DNA of 64,000 nt from VAXT01 sp963774625 (GTDB lineage: Bacteria; Actinomycetota; Thermoleophilia; Gaiellales; Gaiellaceae), in the NCBI GenBank assembly GCA_963774625.1, contig CAVZFQ010000013.1:806001-870000 (forward strand), in the 5' to 3' direction. Made by a program: the position numbers and the translations under genes. The notes beneath the pieces are model-generated. The model was not told the origin of the DNA. It made no database searches and saw only the letters and a list, made by a program, of their open reading frames with translations. Positions 36,519 to 44,348 of this stretch are shown piece after piece. Position 1 is the first letter of the stretch. Every line of letters begins with the position of its first letter.

Positions 36519-36792
36519 TCGAGTCGTGCGCCTCGGGTTGCGCCGGTGTCGTCCGGGCCACTGCCTCGGCGACGGCCTCGGGGGTCTTCTCTGTGTTGTA
36601 GGTCGCGGCCAGATCGGTGACGGAGTATCCGTCGCACTGCTGGAATCCCATGGTGTGGGCGAGCTCGTCCTCGACCTCCCCGCCCGCCTTGCTGCCGCCG
36701 TTGGTTCCGGTGCCGCCGCTACCGCCGTTTCCTCCGCCGCCGCAGCCCGCCAGGAGGGCGAGCGCAGCCAGCAGGGCCGCAAGGCGCTTCAT
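36484..36792 (-). CDS. Small lipoprotein of unknown function
   Basis: 102 residues. The N-terminus MKRLAALLAALALLAGCGGGG is a clear lipoprotein signal with lipobox LAGC. A Gly/Ser/Thr/Asn linker follows to about residue 38. The C-terminal 60 residues hold two cysteines (QQCDGYSV and KQGCLDG) likely to form a disulfide outside the membrane. No family recognised. It lies just downstream of nadE in the same direction. Confidence 0.65.
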   Translation of the reverse strand: MKRLAALLAALALLAGCGGGGNGGSGGTGTNGGSKAGGEVEDELAHTMGFQQCDGYSVTDLAATYNTEKTPEAVAEAVARTTPAQPEAHDSIKQGCLDGLKK

Positions 36793-36826
36793 GGACTCAT
36801 CGTGACACCTTTCCGGGAAAAGTGGG

Positions 36827-38545
36827 TCAGCCGCGCCAGCGATTCGTGATCGGCACGCGGCGGTCGCGTCCGAATGCGCGGGGGCGCAGCTTCACGCCCG
36901 GAGGAGCCTGTCGCCGCTTGTACTCGGCGCGGTCGATCATCGAGAGGGCGCGCGCGACGACGTCACGGTCGAACCCGTCCTCGGTCAGCTCCTCGCGGGA
37001 GCGGTCGAGCTCGACGTACTCCTCGAGCACACGGTCCAGCTCGGCGTAGGGCGGCAAGGAGTCTTCGTCGCGCTGGTCGTGCCTGAGCTCTGCGCTGGGC
37101 GCTCGCTCGATCGTCGTCTGCGGGATCAGCTCGCGCCCGGCCCGATCGTTCAGGTGCCGCGCCAGGCGGAACACGTCTGTCTTGTACACGTCCTTGAGGA
37201 GGGCGAACCCGCCGGCCATGTCGCCGTAGAGCGTGGCGTAGCCGACGGAGAGCTCCGACTTGTTCCCCGTGGCGACGACCAGCCAGCCGAACTTGTTCGA
37301 CAGGGCCATGAGGAGCGTCCCGCGGGCCCGCGCCTGAATGTTCTCCTCCGTGAGGTCGTCCTCCTGGCCCGAAAAGACGTCACTGAGCACGACGTCGAAG
37401 CGCTCCACGATCGGCTCGATCGGCAGCTCGAGGAACCCAGAGCCGAGGTTCTCGGCGAGCTTCCTCGCGTCGGCCCGCGTCTCGGCAGAGCTGTACCGCG
37501 AAGGCATCGAGACGCAGTGCAGCCGTTCCGGCCCCAGCGTCTCCGCGGCCAGGGCGGCCGTGAGCGCGGAGTCGATGCCGCCCGAGACGCCGACGACGAT
37601 CTCCTCGAAGCCGTTCTTCTCGACGTAGTCCCGGAGCCCGAGCTCGAGCGCCAGCCTCATCTGCTCGAGGTCCTCGAGCATGGGCGCGATGGTCGGCTTG
37701 ACGGGTCGGTCTCCCGTTGCCCGCGGAGCGCCGATGTGAACGACCGGAATCTCGGGCGCGGGCTCCCGCTCGCTCTCGAGAGTGCGCCGGCGCACGTCCC
37801 GCAGCCGGCGGCCCACGGCCTCGATGGGATCGACGTCCACGATCAGCAGCGCCTCTTCGAACCCGGGTGCACGGGCGACGACCTGGCCCTCGTCGTCCAG
37901 CACGACGGAGTGTCCGTCGAAGATGAGCTCGTCCTGGCCCCCGACTGCGTTGACGAACGCGACGTAACAGACGTTGTCGCGCGCGCGAGTGGCCAGCATC
38001 TGCTCGCGCTCGCGCTCCTTGCCGACGTGGAACGGCGAAGCCGAGATGTTCGCGATCAACTGTGCGCCCCCGAGCGAGAGGTCGGTCGCGGGCGGCCCGG
38101 GCTGCCAGATGTCCTCGCAGACCGTTGGGCCGATGAGCACGTCGCCGTACTCGAGCAGGACGAGGTCGCGGCCGGGAGCGAAGTAGCGGTGCTCGTCGAA
38201 GACGCCGTAGTTCGGAAGGAAGCGCTTGTGGTAGATCGCCTTCACTTCGCCGGCCGCACAGACCGCGAGCCCGTTGTGCAGGTCGCGCACGAAGTGCGGC
38301 GCGCCGACGAACGCCACGATGCCGCGGGCCGAGCGCGCGATCTGCTCGAGCGAGTGCTCCGCTTCCTTCACGAACTCGGGCCGGAGCAGCAGGTCTTCCG
38401 GCGGGTAGCCGGTCACCGCCAGCTCGGGGAAGAGGACGATCTCGGCGCCGGCCTCCTTGGCCTTCTCCATCCAGCCGACGATCTTCTCGCGGTTCCCCTC
38501 GAGGTCGCCGACCGTGGTGTTGATCTGAGCCAGTGCGAGGCGCAT
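36827..38545 (-). CDS. nadE: Glutamine-dependent NAD+ synthetase
   Basis: 572 residues. The N-terminal nitrilase-like glutaminase has Glu in LFPELAVTGYPPEDLLL, Lys in YHKRFLPNYGVFDE and Cys in PTVCEDIWQPG. The C-terminal synthetase has the PP-loop GVSGGIDSALTAALAAETLG and the NAD-site segment SVGYATLYGDMAGGFALLKDV. It turns deamido-NAD, ATP and glutamine into NAD. The ammonia tunnel-type fusion is standard for actinobacteria, although this form is shorter than mycobacterial NadE. The gene stands alone. Confidence 0.93.
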   Translation of the reverse strand: MRLALAQINTTVGDLEGNREKIVGWMEKAKEAGAEIVLFPELAVTGYPPEDLLLRPEFVKEAEHSLEQIARSARGIVAFVGAPHFVRDLHNGLAVCAAGEVKAIYHKRFLPNYGVFDEHRYFAPGRDLVLLEYGDVLIGPTVCEDIWQPGPPATDLSLGGAQLIANISASPFHVGKEREREQMLATRARDNVCYVAFVNAVGGQDELIFDGHSVVLDDEGQVVARAPGFEEALLIVDVDPIEAVGRRLRDVRRRTLESEREPAPEIPVVHIGAPRATGDRPVKPTIAPMLEDLEQMRLALELGLRDYVEKNGFEEIVVGVSGGIDSALTAALAAETLGPERLHCVSMPSRYSSAETRADARKLAENLGSGFLELPIEPIVERFDVVLSDVFSGQEDDLTEENIQARARGTLLMALSNKFGWLVVATGNKSELSVGYATLYGDMAGGFALLKDVYKTDVFRLARHLNDRAGRELIPQTTIERAPSAELRHDQRDEDSLPPYAELDRVLEEYVELDRSREELTEDGFDRDVVARALSMIDRAEYKRRQAPPGVKLRPRAFGRDRRVPITNRWRG

Positions 38546-38583
38546 GGTTTTCGACTCTGAGTCTAAAACGTAGTGTACCGGCC

Positions 38584-39258
38584 GTGGAGCAGATCACGAT
38601 AGACGGGCGCTTCAACGGGCCGGAGGGCTCGGGGAACGGCGGGTACACCTGTGGGCTCGTCGCCGGGCTCCTCGGCAGACCGGTTGAGGTCACGTTGCGC
38701 AGGCCGCCTCCTCTCGACCGTCCGCTCGACGTCGAGCAGGAAGGCGAGCGCGTGCTCGTGCGCGACGGGGACGCTCTCGTGGCCGAGGCCGCACCGGCGA
38801 GGGTCGACCTCGACGTGCCCGCGCCGCCCTCGTACGAGGAAGCGGAGCGCGCGTCGGCCGGCTACCCGGGCTTCGGAGAGCACGCCTTCCCGAACTGCTT
38901 CGTCTGCGGACCGGAGCGCGAGCCGGGCGACGGGCTGCGGATCTTCGCGGGACCGCTGGGCAACGGTCGGGTCGCGAGCCCTTGGACCCCGGCCGAGGTC
39001 ACGCCAGAGCTCGTCTGGGCCGCTCTCGACTGCCCCGGGGCGATCGCCGTCGGATATCCGGAGCGCGGCGAGACCCTCCTCGGCCGGTTCGCGGTCGAGA
39101 TCGAGGAGCTCCCGCGGGTCGACGAGCGCTGCGTCGTCGTGGGCTGGCCGCTCGGCGAGGAGGGCCGCAAGCTCTACGCCGGCACGGCGCTGTTCGGCGA
39201 GGACGGGCGGCAGCTCGCGTCGGCCCGCGCGACCTGGATCCTTCCGCTACCGCTGTAG
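38584..39258 (+). CDS. Hotdog-like thioesterase-family protein of unknown substrate
   Basis: About 224 residues from GTG 38584, beginning VEQITIDGRFNGPEGSGNGG. A Cys pair sits in FPNCFVCGPERE, and the end WPLGEEGRKLYAGTALFGEDG followed by an ATWI strand looks like a hotdog thioesterase half. The opening GRFNGPEGSGNGGY is common in actinobacterial proteins related to acyl-CoA thioesterases. I prefer this start over ATG 38533, which lies in the start of the divergent nadE gene. It converges with an SDR gene, overlapping by 12 bases. Confidence 0.6.
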   Translation: MEQITIDGRFNGPEGSGNGGYTCGLVAGLLGRPVEVTLRRPPPLDRPLDVEQEGERVLVRDGDALVAEAAPARVDLDVPAPPSYEEAERASAGYPGFGEHAFPNCFVCGPEREPGDGLRIFAGPLGNGRVASPWTPAEVTPELVWAALDCPGAIAVGYPERGETLLGRFAVEIEELPRVDERCVVVGWPLGEEGRKLYAGTALFGEDGRQLASARATWILPLPL

Positions 39259-39990
39259 GCGGATCTCGTTCAGGTCGTTCTGCTGGATCTCGTCCGCGCG
39301 GGCGATCAGATCGTCGATGTCGTCGTGCTCGGCGTGGATGTAGCGGCCTGCGAGCGCGTCGGCACGGCCTGACGCCAATGCGACCACGAGCTTCGGCGCC
39401 AGCTCCGGAGGTGTCCATGGCAGATCGTCGCCAAAGCCGCTCGTCATCTCGGTCTTGACGAGCCCCGGGCTGAAAAAGAAGACGGGAATCCGACCGCCGA
39501 GCTCGTTGTGCAGCGTCTCTCCGTACCTGCACACGGCCGCCTTGCTCGCCGGGTAGTCCGTGTGGCTCATTCCCGGCAAGTAGGCGGCGCCGCTCCCGGT
39601 GATCACGATTCGCCCTCTGCCGCGCTCGAGCATCCCGGGGATCACCGCCCGGCACGAGAGATGCACGCCGAGGACGTTGATCTCGAGGACGCGCCACCAG
39701 TCCTCGGGCTCGGCCTCCCAGGTTGGTCGTCCCTGGCCGCCGATGCCTGCGTTCGCGACCAGGAGGTCGATCTCGCCCGCCTCGGCGACGGCGCGCTCGA
39801 CGGCGCCACGGTCGGACACGTCGAGCTCGACGGCCCGTCCGCCGATCTCCTGTGCGACCTCCTCGACCTGGTCGCGTGACCGCGCGCCGACGACGACCGA
39901 CCAGCCATCCTCCGCGAGCGCGCGTGCGATGCCGGCGCCGATCCCACGGCCTCCTCCGGTGATGAATGCGGTGCGGGGCTCAGACGGCAT
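39247..39990 (-). CDS. Short-chain dehydrogenase/reductase
   Basis: 247 residues of the classical SDR family. The cofactor motif is FITGGGRGIGAGIARAL (TGxxxGxG), the NAG strand reads LLVANAGIGG, the catalytic Ser is in VITGSGAAYLPG, and Tyr and Lys lie in TDYPASKAAV. Arg16-type residues suggest either cofactor; the substrate is unknown. Its start overlaps the end of the acyl-CoA synthetase gene by 11 bases, so they are probably one operon acting on acyl or hydroxyacyl compounds. Confidence 0.87.
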   Translation of the reverse strand: MPSEPRTAFITGGGRGIGAGIARALAEDGWSVVVGARSRDQVEEVAQEIGGRAVELDVSDRGAVERAVAEAGEIDLLVANAGIGGQGRPTWEAEPEDWWRVLEINVLGVHLSCRAVIPGMLERGRGRIVITGSGAAYLPGMSHTDYPASKAAVCRYGETLHNELGGRIPVFFFSPGLVKTEMTSGFGDDLPWTPPELAPKLVVALASGRADALAGRYIHAEHDDIDDLIARADEIQQNDLNEIRLQR

Positions 39991-41866
39991 TGGCGATCTC
40001 CTCCAGGGTCTCGGGGTTCTCGAGTGACGACAGGTCGCCCGGGTCGGTCCCGAGCGCCTTCGCCCGCACCGCGCGCCGCACGATCTTGGCGCTTCGCGTC
40101 TTCGGCAAGGCGCTGACGAAGAGCACGCGGTCGGGCTGGAACGCCTTGCCGAGCTCGGCCGCGACGGCGCCCTTGATCTCCGCGGCGAGCTCGTCGCCCG
40201 GCTCGCGGCCCGGGACGAGCGCGCAGAACACCCACGCCACCTCGCCCTTGACCTCGTGCGGGATGCCGACGGCGGCCGCCTCGGACACCGCGGGGTGCGC
40301 GACCGCGGCAGACTCGATCTCGGCGGGGCCGATCCGCTTGCCGGCGATGTTCAGCGTGTCGTCAGAGCGGCCGTGCAGGAACCAGTAGCCGTCCTCGTCG
40401 ACGGAGGCCCAGTCGCCGTGCGTCCAGATCCCGGGGAAGCGGCGCCAGTACGTGTCGAGGTAGCGCTCCGGGTCGCGCCAGAAGCCGCGGGTCATGCCGG
40501 GGAACGGCTTGCGGCAGACGAGCTCGCCGACCTCGCCGCGAATCGAGTTGCCCTCGCCGTCGACGACGTCCATGGCCATGCCGAGAGCGGGCCCGCCCAG
40601 CGAGCAGGCCTTGATCGGGACGACCGGAGTGGGCGACAGGAAGCACGCGCCGACCTCGGTCCCGCCCGAGCAGTTGATGATCGGACAGCGGCCGCCGCCG
40701 ACCTCCTCGAAGAGCCACTGGTAAGGCCCGGGGTTCCAGGGCTCGCCCGTGGTGACGAGCACCCGCAGCGAGGAGAGGTCGGCCCGGGGCTCGCCGTGCG
40801 GGATCAGCGCGCGCGTGAGCGTCGGCGAGATCCCGAGGATCGTCACGCCCTCCTGCTCGATCACCTGCCAGAGCCGGTCCTGAGGCCAGTCGGGCGCGCC
40901 CTCGGCGAAGACGAGCGTGGCGCCCATCGCGTGGCCGCCGACCACGGTCCACGGCCCCATGATCCAGCCCATGTCGGTGACGAAGTGGATGACGTCCTCC
41001 GGCCCCGCGTCGGCCTGGTAGGCGACCTCGCGCGCGATCGAAACGAGGAAGCCGCCCTGGACGTGCAAGACGCCCTTCGGCGCGCCGGTCGTGCCCGAGG
41101 TGTAGGTGAGGAGGTACGGCGCCTCCGAGTCGAGCTCCGCGGGTGGCAGCTCGCCCGGGCTGTCGGCGACGAGGTCGTCCCAGGGCGCGACGACCACGTG
41201 CTCCAGGGCCGGCGCCTCCGTGCGAGCCTCCTCGAGGATCTCGCGCATCGGCACGTCGCGCCCACGCCGCTTGGACGTCTCGGTCGTGATCGCGACCTTC
41301 GCCTCCGACGCCTGCAGCCGCTGGGCCACGGCCGGCGCGGCGAACCCCGAGAAGATCGGGACCTGGACGGCGCCGATGTGTGCACACGCGTGCGAGGCGA
41401 TGGCGACCTCCGGCGACATCGGGAGGAAGATCGCGACACGGTCTCCCTCCACGACGCCCAGCCCGACGAGCGCCTCGGCGAGGCGCGTCACCTCGCTCGA
41501 CAGCTCCTTGAACGTCAGCTCTCGCCTTGACCCGTCCTCTCCGAGGCCAACCGCGCCGACGGCATCGGGCTGCGACTCCGCCCACCGGTGCACGCAGTTC
41601 CAGGCGATGTTCACCTTGCCCCCGACGAACCAGGTCGCCCACTCCGGCCCGCGCGTGACGTCGACCACCTGATCCCAGGGCCGCGAGAACTCGAGGCCCA
41701 GGTCCTCGATCGCAGCGGGCCAGAACCACTCCGGATCCTCCTGCGAGCGGCGCACGAGCTCCCAGTAGTCGTCGAGGCCGTGCTTGCGCATCAGCCGCGT
41801 GACGTTCGCGCGCTCGAGGGTCGCCTCGTCGGGCTCCCAGATGAACTTCGTAGCCGTTTTCGCCAT
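39980..41866 (-). CDS. AMP-forming acyl-CoA synthetase (acetyl-CoA synthetase-like)
   Basis: 628 residues. The ATP loop is LTYTSGTTGAPKGVLH, the core motif is INCSGGTEVGACFLSP instead of the WWQTETG of true Acs, the hinge is GRSDDTLNIAGKRIGP, and the C-terminal lysine lies in LPKTRSAKIVRRAVR. The N-terminus has the Acs-like cap (NIAWNCVHRWAE). The changed core suggests a propionate, acetoacetate-like or medium acid. It faces the MFS transporter across 42 bp containing a TetR-type palindrome and may share its control. Confidence 0.82.
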   Translation of the reverse strand: MAKTATKFIWEPDEATLERANVTRLMRKHGLDDYWELVRRSQEDPEWFWPAAIEDLGLEFSRPWDQVVDVTRGPEWATWFVGGKVNIAWNCVHRWAESQPDAVGAVGLGEDGSRRELTFKELSSEVTRLAEALVGLGVVEGDRVAIFLPMSPEVAIASHACAHIGAVQVPIFSGFAAPAVAQRLQASEAKVAITTETSKRRGRDVPMREILEEARTEAPALEHVVVAPWDDLVADSPGELPPAELDSEAPYLLTYTSGTTGAPKGVLHVQGGFLVSIAREVAYQADAGPEDVIHFVTDMGWIMGPWTVVGGHAMGATLVFAEGAPDWPQDRLWQVIEQEGVTILGISPTLTRALIPHGEPRADLSSLRVLVTTGEPWNPGPYQWLFEEVGGGRCPIINCSGGTEVGACFLSPTPVVPIKACSLGGPALGMAMDVVDGEGNSIRGEVGELVCRKPFPGMTRGFWRDPERYLDTYWRRFPGIWTHGDWASVDEDGYWFLHGRSDDTLNIAGKRIGPAEIESAAVAHPAVSEAAAVGIPHEVKGEVAWVFCALVPGREPGDELAAEIKGAVAAELGKAFQPDRVLFVSALPKTRSAKIVRRAVRAKALGTDPGDLSSLENPETLEEIANAV

Positions 41867-41882
41867 TTGAGATCCTGGTACT

Positions 41883-41898
41883 GTTAGTGAACGCTAAC
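41883..41898. promoter_or_regulatory. Probable TetR operator between acyl-CoA synthetase and transporter genes
   Basis: GTTAGTGAACGCTAAC is a 16-bp inverted repeat (GTTAG and CTAAC arms; one central mismatch pair) in the 42-bp gap between divergent starts. A GGAG at 41901-41904 follows before the transporter ATG. Its size and symmetry fit a TetR dimer, and the TetR gene is the second gene of the transporter operon, so autorepression is likely. Confidence 0.7.
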
Positions 41899-41908
41899 TA
41901 GGAGTGGA

Positions 41909-43345
41909 ATGCGGGCAAGAATCTTCGCAGAGGAGAACCGGAAGTGGTGGACGCTGGCCGCGGTCGCGTTTGGCCTCTTCATGATCATGCTCGACAACAC
42001 AGTCGTGAACGTCGCCCTGCCCACGATCGGGCGCGACTTCGAAACCGGCCTCTCCGAGCTCGAGTGGGTGGTCAACGGCTACGCCCTGACGTTCGGCGTG
42101 CTGATGCTGACCGGCGGGAAGCTCGCCGATCTCCTGGGCCGGCGGCGAATCTTCATCGCCGGGCTCGCGATCTTCACCCTCGCCTCTCTCGCCTGCGGCC
42201 TGGCCACGAGCGCCGACTTCCTGATCGGCGCCCGGGTCGTGCAGGGAGTCGGCTCGGCGCTGATGAATCCCGCGACCCTCTCGATCATCATCGCCACGTT
42301 CCCGCCGCGCCAGCGCGGGATGGCCATCGGTATCTGGGCCGGGATCTCTGCGCTGGCACTCGCGATCGGCCCGCTCCTCGGTGGCCTGATCACCGACCAC
42401 ATCCACTGGAGCTGGGTCTTCTTCATCAACGTGCCGATCGGGATCCTCGCGATCGTCGTCGCCCGGCTCGTCATCGACGAGAGCCGCGACACCTCTGCCG
42501 TCCAGCGCCTCGACCTCCCGGGTCTGGCCACCTCGGCGATCGCTCTCTTCGCGCTCACCTACGGCCTGATCGAGGCCAACAAGCACGGTTGGACGTCGCC
42601 GCTCATCCTCTCGCTCTTCGCCGTGGCGGCCCTCGGTCTCGTCGCCTTCGTCCTGCTCGAGCAACGCCAGAAGGTGCCGATGCTCGACCTCTCGCTGTTC
42701 CGGAACCCGACGTTCGCGGGTGCGAACACCGTGATGATGCTCGTCGGGCTGGCGATGTTCGGCGTCTTCCTCTTCGTGACGCTGTTCATGCAGAACGTGC
42801 TGCAGTACTCGCCGACCCAGGCCGGCGCGACCTTCCTGCCGATGACGATCTTGATCGTCTTGCTGGCGCCGATCGCGGGCAAGCTGTCCGACCGGATCGG
42901 GTCGCGCTGGCTGGTGTCCGGAGGGATGGCGCTCGTGTCGCTCTCGCTGGTCCTCGACGCGCAGCTCCATGCCGGCTCGAACTTCTGGAACATCCTGCCG
43001 CCGCTCCTCGTCGGGGGGGCCGGCATGGGGCTCGCCATGACCCCGACGACTGCTGCCGCCATGGGCTCGGTGCCGATGGACAAGGCCGGAGTGGGCTCGG
43101 CTGTCCTGAACAGCATGCGACAGGTCGGCGGCTCGCTGGGAATCGCCATCCTCGGCGCCATCGTCGCCTCGTACATCACGGTCGGGCCGACGGATCCCCG
43201 CGCGCAGGCCCAGTTCATCGAGGGCTTCCAGGCCGCGTGCTACGTCGCGGCGTCGATCGCGTTCGTCGGGGTGATCGTGGCCGTGGCTACGATCCGCAAG
43301 GTCGTCCACGCCGAGGCGCCCGCCCCCATCCTCGAGGCCGCATGA
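41909..43345 (+). CDS. DHA2-family MFS drug efflux transporter (14 membrane spans)
   Basis: 478 residues with about 14 hydrophobic helices. The N-terminus has FMIMLDNTVVNVALPTIG, the DHA2 opening motif D1. Loop 2-3 carries GKLADLLGRRR (motif A) and helix 5 has RVVQGVGSALMNPATLS with motif C-like glycines. EmrB/QacA relatives expel lipophilic compounds using the proton gradient. A GGAG precedes the ATG. The stop overlaps the TetR start (ATGA). Confidence 0.9.
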   Translation: MRARIFAEENRKWWTLAAVAFGLFMIMLDNTVVNVALPTIGRDFETGLSELEWVVNGYALTFGVLMLTGGKLADLLGRRRIFIAGLAIFTLASLACGLATSADFLIGARVVQGVGSALMNPATLSIIIATFPPRQRGMAIGIWAGISALALAIGPLLGGLITDHIHWSWVFFINVPIGILAIVVARLVIDESRDTSAVQRLDLPGLATSAIALFALTYGLIEANKHGWTSPLILSLFAVAALGLVAFVLLEQRQKVPMLDLSLFRNPTFAGANTVMMLVGLAMFGVFLFVTLFMQNVLQYSPTQAGATFLPMTILIVLLAPIAGKLSDRIGSRWLVSGGMALVSLSLVLDAQLHAGSNFWNILPPLLVGGAGMGLAMTPTTAAAMGSVPMDKAGVGSAVLNSMRQVGGSLGIAILGAIVASYITVGPTDPRAQAQFIEGFQAACYVAASIAFVGVIVAVATIRKVVHAEAPAPILEAA

Positions 43346-43968
43346 GCTCCCGGCTTCCGGCCGAGGAACGCAAGGCCGCGGTGCTCGACTGCGCCTGCGG
43401 CATCTTCTCGACGGGGAGCTATCGCGGTACGACGACGGCCGAGATCGCGCGCAAGGCGGGCGTCACCGAGCCGATCCTGTACCGCCACTTCGACTCCAAG
43501 CGAGACCTCTACCTCGCAGTCCTCGAGGAATCCTGGCGACTGCTCCGCGAGCTCTGGGACGGCGTCGTCGCCGAGGAGAAAGACCCAAAGCTGTGGGTCC
43601 TCGCAATCGGCACGGCGTACTTCGAGGCCACCGATCCGAGGCTCCATACCGCGAATCTGTGGATTCAGTCCCTGACCGAGGCGAGCGACGACCCGGAGAT
43701 CCGCAAGTACCTGCGGAAGCACATGCGCGAGGTGCACGGCTACGTGGCAGATGTGATGCGGCGCGCCCAGGAGGCCGGCGGCGTCCTGAAGGACCGCGAT
43801 CCGAGCGCCGAGGCATGGATCTTCCTCGCCATCGGCCTGCTCGGAACCGTCGGCCGCCGGGTGGGCGGCCTGGTCGACGAGGACTTCCCCCAGATCTTCA
43901 ATTCCCGCCGGCAGTGGATGACGGGCGAGGTCGATCTCCCACCGGCTCCGAAAGTCCCAGGCGCGTAG
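43342..43968 (+). CDS. TetR-family transcriptional repressor
   Basis: 208 residues. The N-terminal helix-turn-helix is GSYRGTTTAEIARKAGVTEP followed by ILYRHFDSKRDLYLAVLE, the TetR consensus. The all-helical C-terminal ligand domain is divergent and contains ATDPRLHTANLWIQSLTEAS. It is co-translated with the efflux pump, so it most likely represses that operon through the palindrome at 41883 and is released by a pump substrate. It may also act on the acyl-CoA synthetase gene. Confidence 0.88.
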   Translation: MSSRLPAEERKAAVLDCACGIFSTGSYRGTTTAEIARKAGVTEPILYRHFDSKRDLYLAVLEESWRLLRELWDGVVAEEKDPKLWVLAIGTAYFEATDPRLHTANLWIQSLTEASDDPEIRKYLRKHMREVHGYVADVMRRAQEAGGVLKDRDPSAEAWIFLAIGLLGTVGRRVGGLVDEDFPQIFNSRRQWMTGEVDLPPAPKVPGA

Positions 43969-44039
43969 CCAAAAAGGTGAGGCCCCCGGCTGCGGCACCG
44001 GGGACCTCTGATCTGGCGGCGGAGTCCCACCTTTTTGGC
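43968..44039. terminator. Large two-part stem-loop after the tetR gene
   Basis: GCCAAAAAGGTG at 43968-43979 and its exact complement at 44028-44039 form a 12-bp outer stem. Inside, AGGCCCCCGG pairs with CCGGGGACCT at 43980-44007 except for one mismatch. A5 and T5 lie in opposite arms, so it can end transcripts from either side. The stem begins at the last base of the stop codon. Confidence 0.7.
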
Positions 44040-44057
44040 GCATCCCCCACGATTAGA

Positions 44058-44120
44058 GGCGACGACCCGGAGGCTTTTGGCTCTGCGGCCCAGCCAACGC
44101 CTCCGGGCCCTTACGTCGCC
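44058..44120. repeat. Second long inverted repeat in the 380-bp gap 43969-44348
   Basis: GGCGACG and CCCGGAGGC on the left pair with GCCTCCGGG and CGTCGCC on the right, leaving a 24-base loop and a small internal bulge. With the stem before it, it insulates the tetR operon from the XRE regulator. The rest of the gap holds the CAAG-repeat region (separate entry); I found no gene there. Confidence 0.6.
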
Positions 44121-44206
44121 AATCTGTGGCGCGCCCCTTGCAGCGTCCGACCTGGCGTCTGGCGGAGCTACAAGGTGAACCGCACTATAGAACTGGATTT
44201 CAACGG

Positions 44207-44329
44207 AGTCAAGTAGCTCAGTCAAGTGATTTTGAAGTCGCTTGGTTGACCCGTTTTGCCCCTAGACATGACCCTTTTGGGGGATTACCGCAGATGGAGG
44301 TTGCGCTTAAGTGAAGCATGCGCTTGACT
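44207..44329 (+). promoter_or_regulatory. Repeated AGTCAAG elements upstream of the XRE-TPR regulator
   Basis: AGTCAAGTAG at 44207 and AGTCAAGTGA at 44220 are direct repeats 13 bp apart. Their complement occurs as GCGCTTGACT at 44320, and a looser TCGCTTGGTTGAC at 44238. GCGCTTAAGTG at 44303 holds a CTTAAG palindrome. All lie in a locally A/T-richer stretch within 145 bp of the regulator ATG. They could be operator sites for the regulator itself; no clear -35/-10 pair is visible. Confidence 0.45.
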
Positions 44330-44348
44330 GCACAGTGCACTAGCCGCC

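Noticed and set aside
37079..38560. A 493-codon plus-strand frame opposite nadE
   Set aside because: nadE has full catalytic motifs on the other strand; this frame has low-complexity shadow composition only.
41894..43309. A 471-codon minus-strand frame opposite the MFS gene
   Set aside because: The product is His/Asp/Arg-rich without motifs, typical of the complement of a membrane-protein gene.
44174..44180. Single GGTGAAC resembling a PHO box near 44174
   Set aside because: No second unit lies 11 or 22 bp away, unlike the true arrays at 3851, 8652 and 9718.
44126..44314. A 62-codon frame upstream of the XRE-TPR gene
   Set aside because: It runs through stem-loop and repeat DNA, lacks a ribosome binding site and has no hydrophobic or conserved-looking segment.
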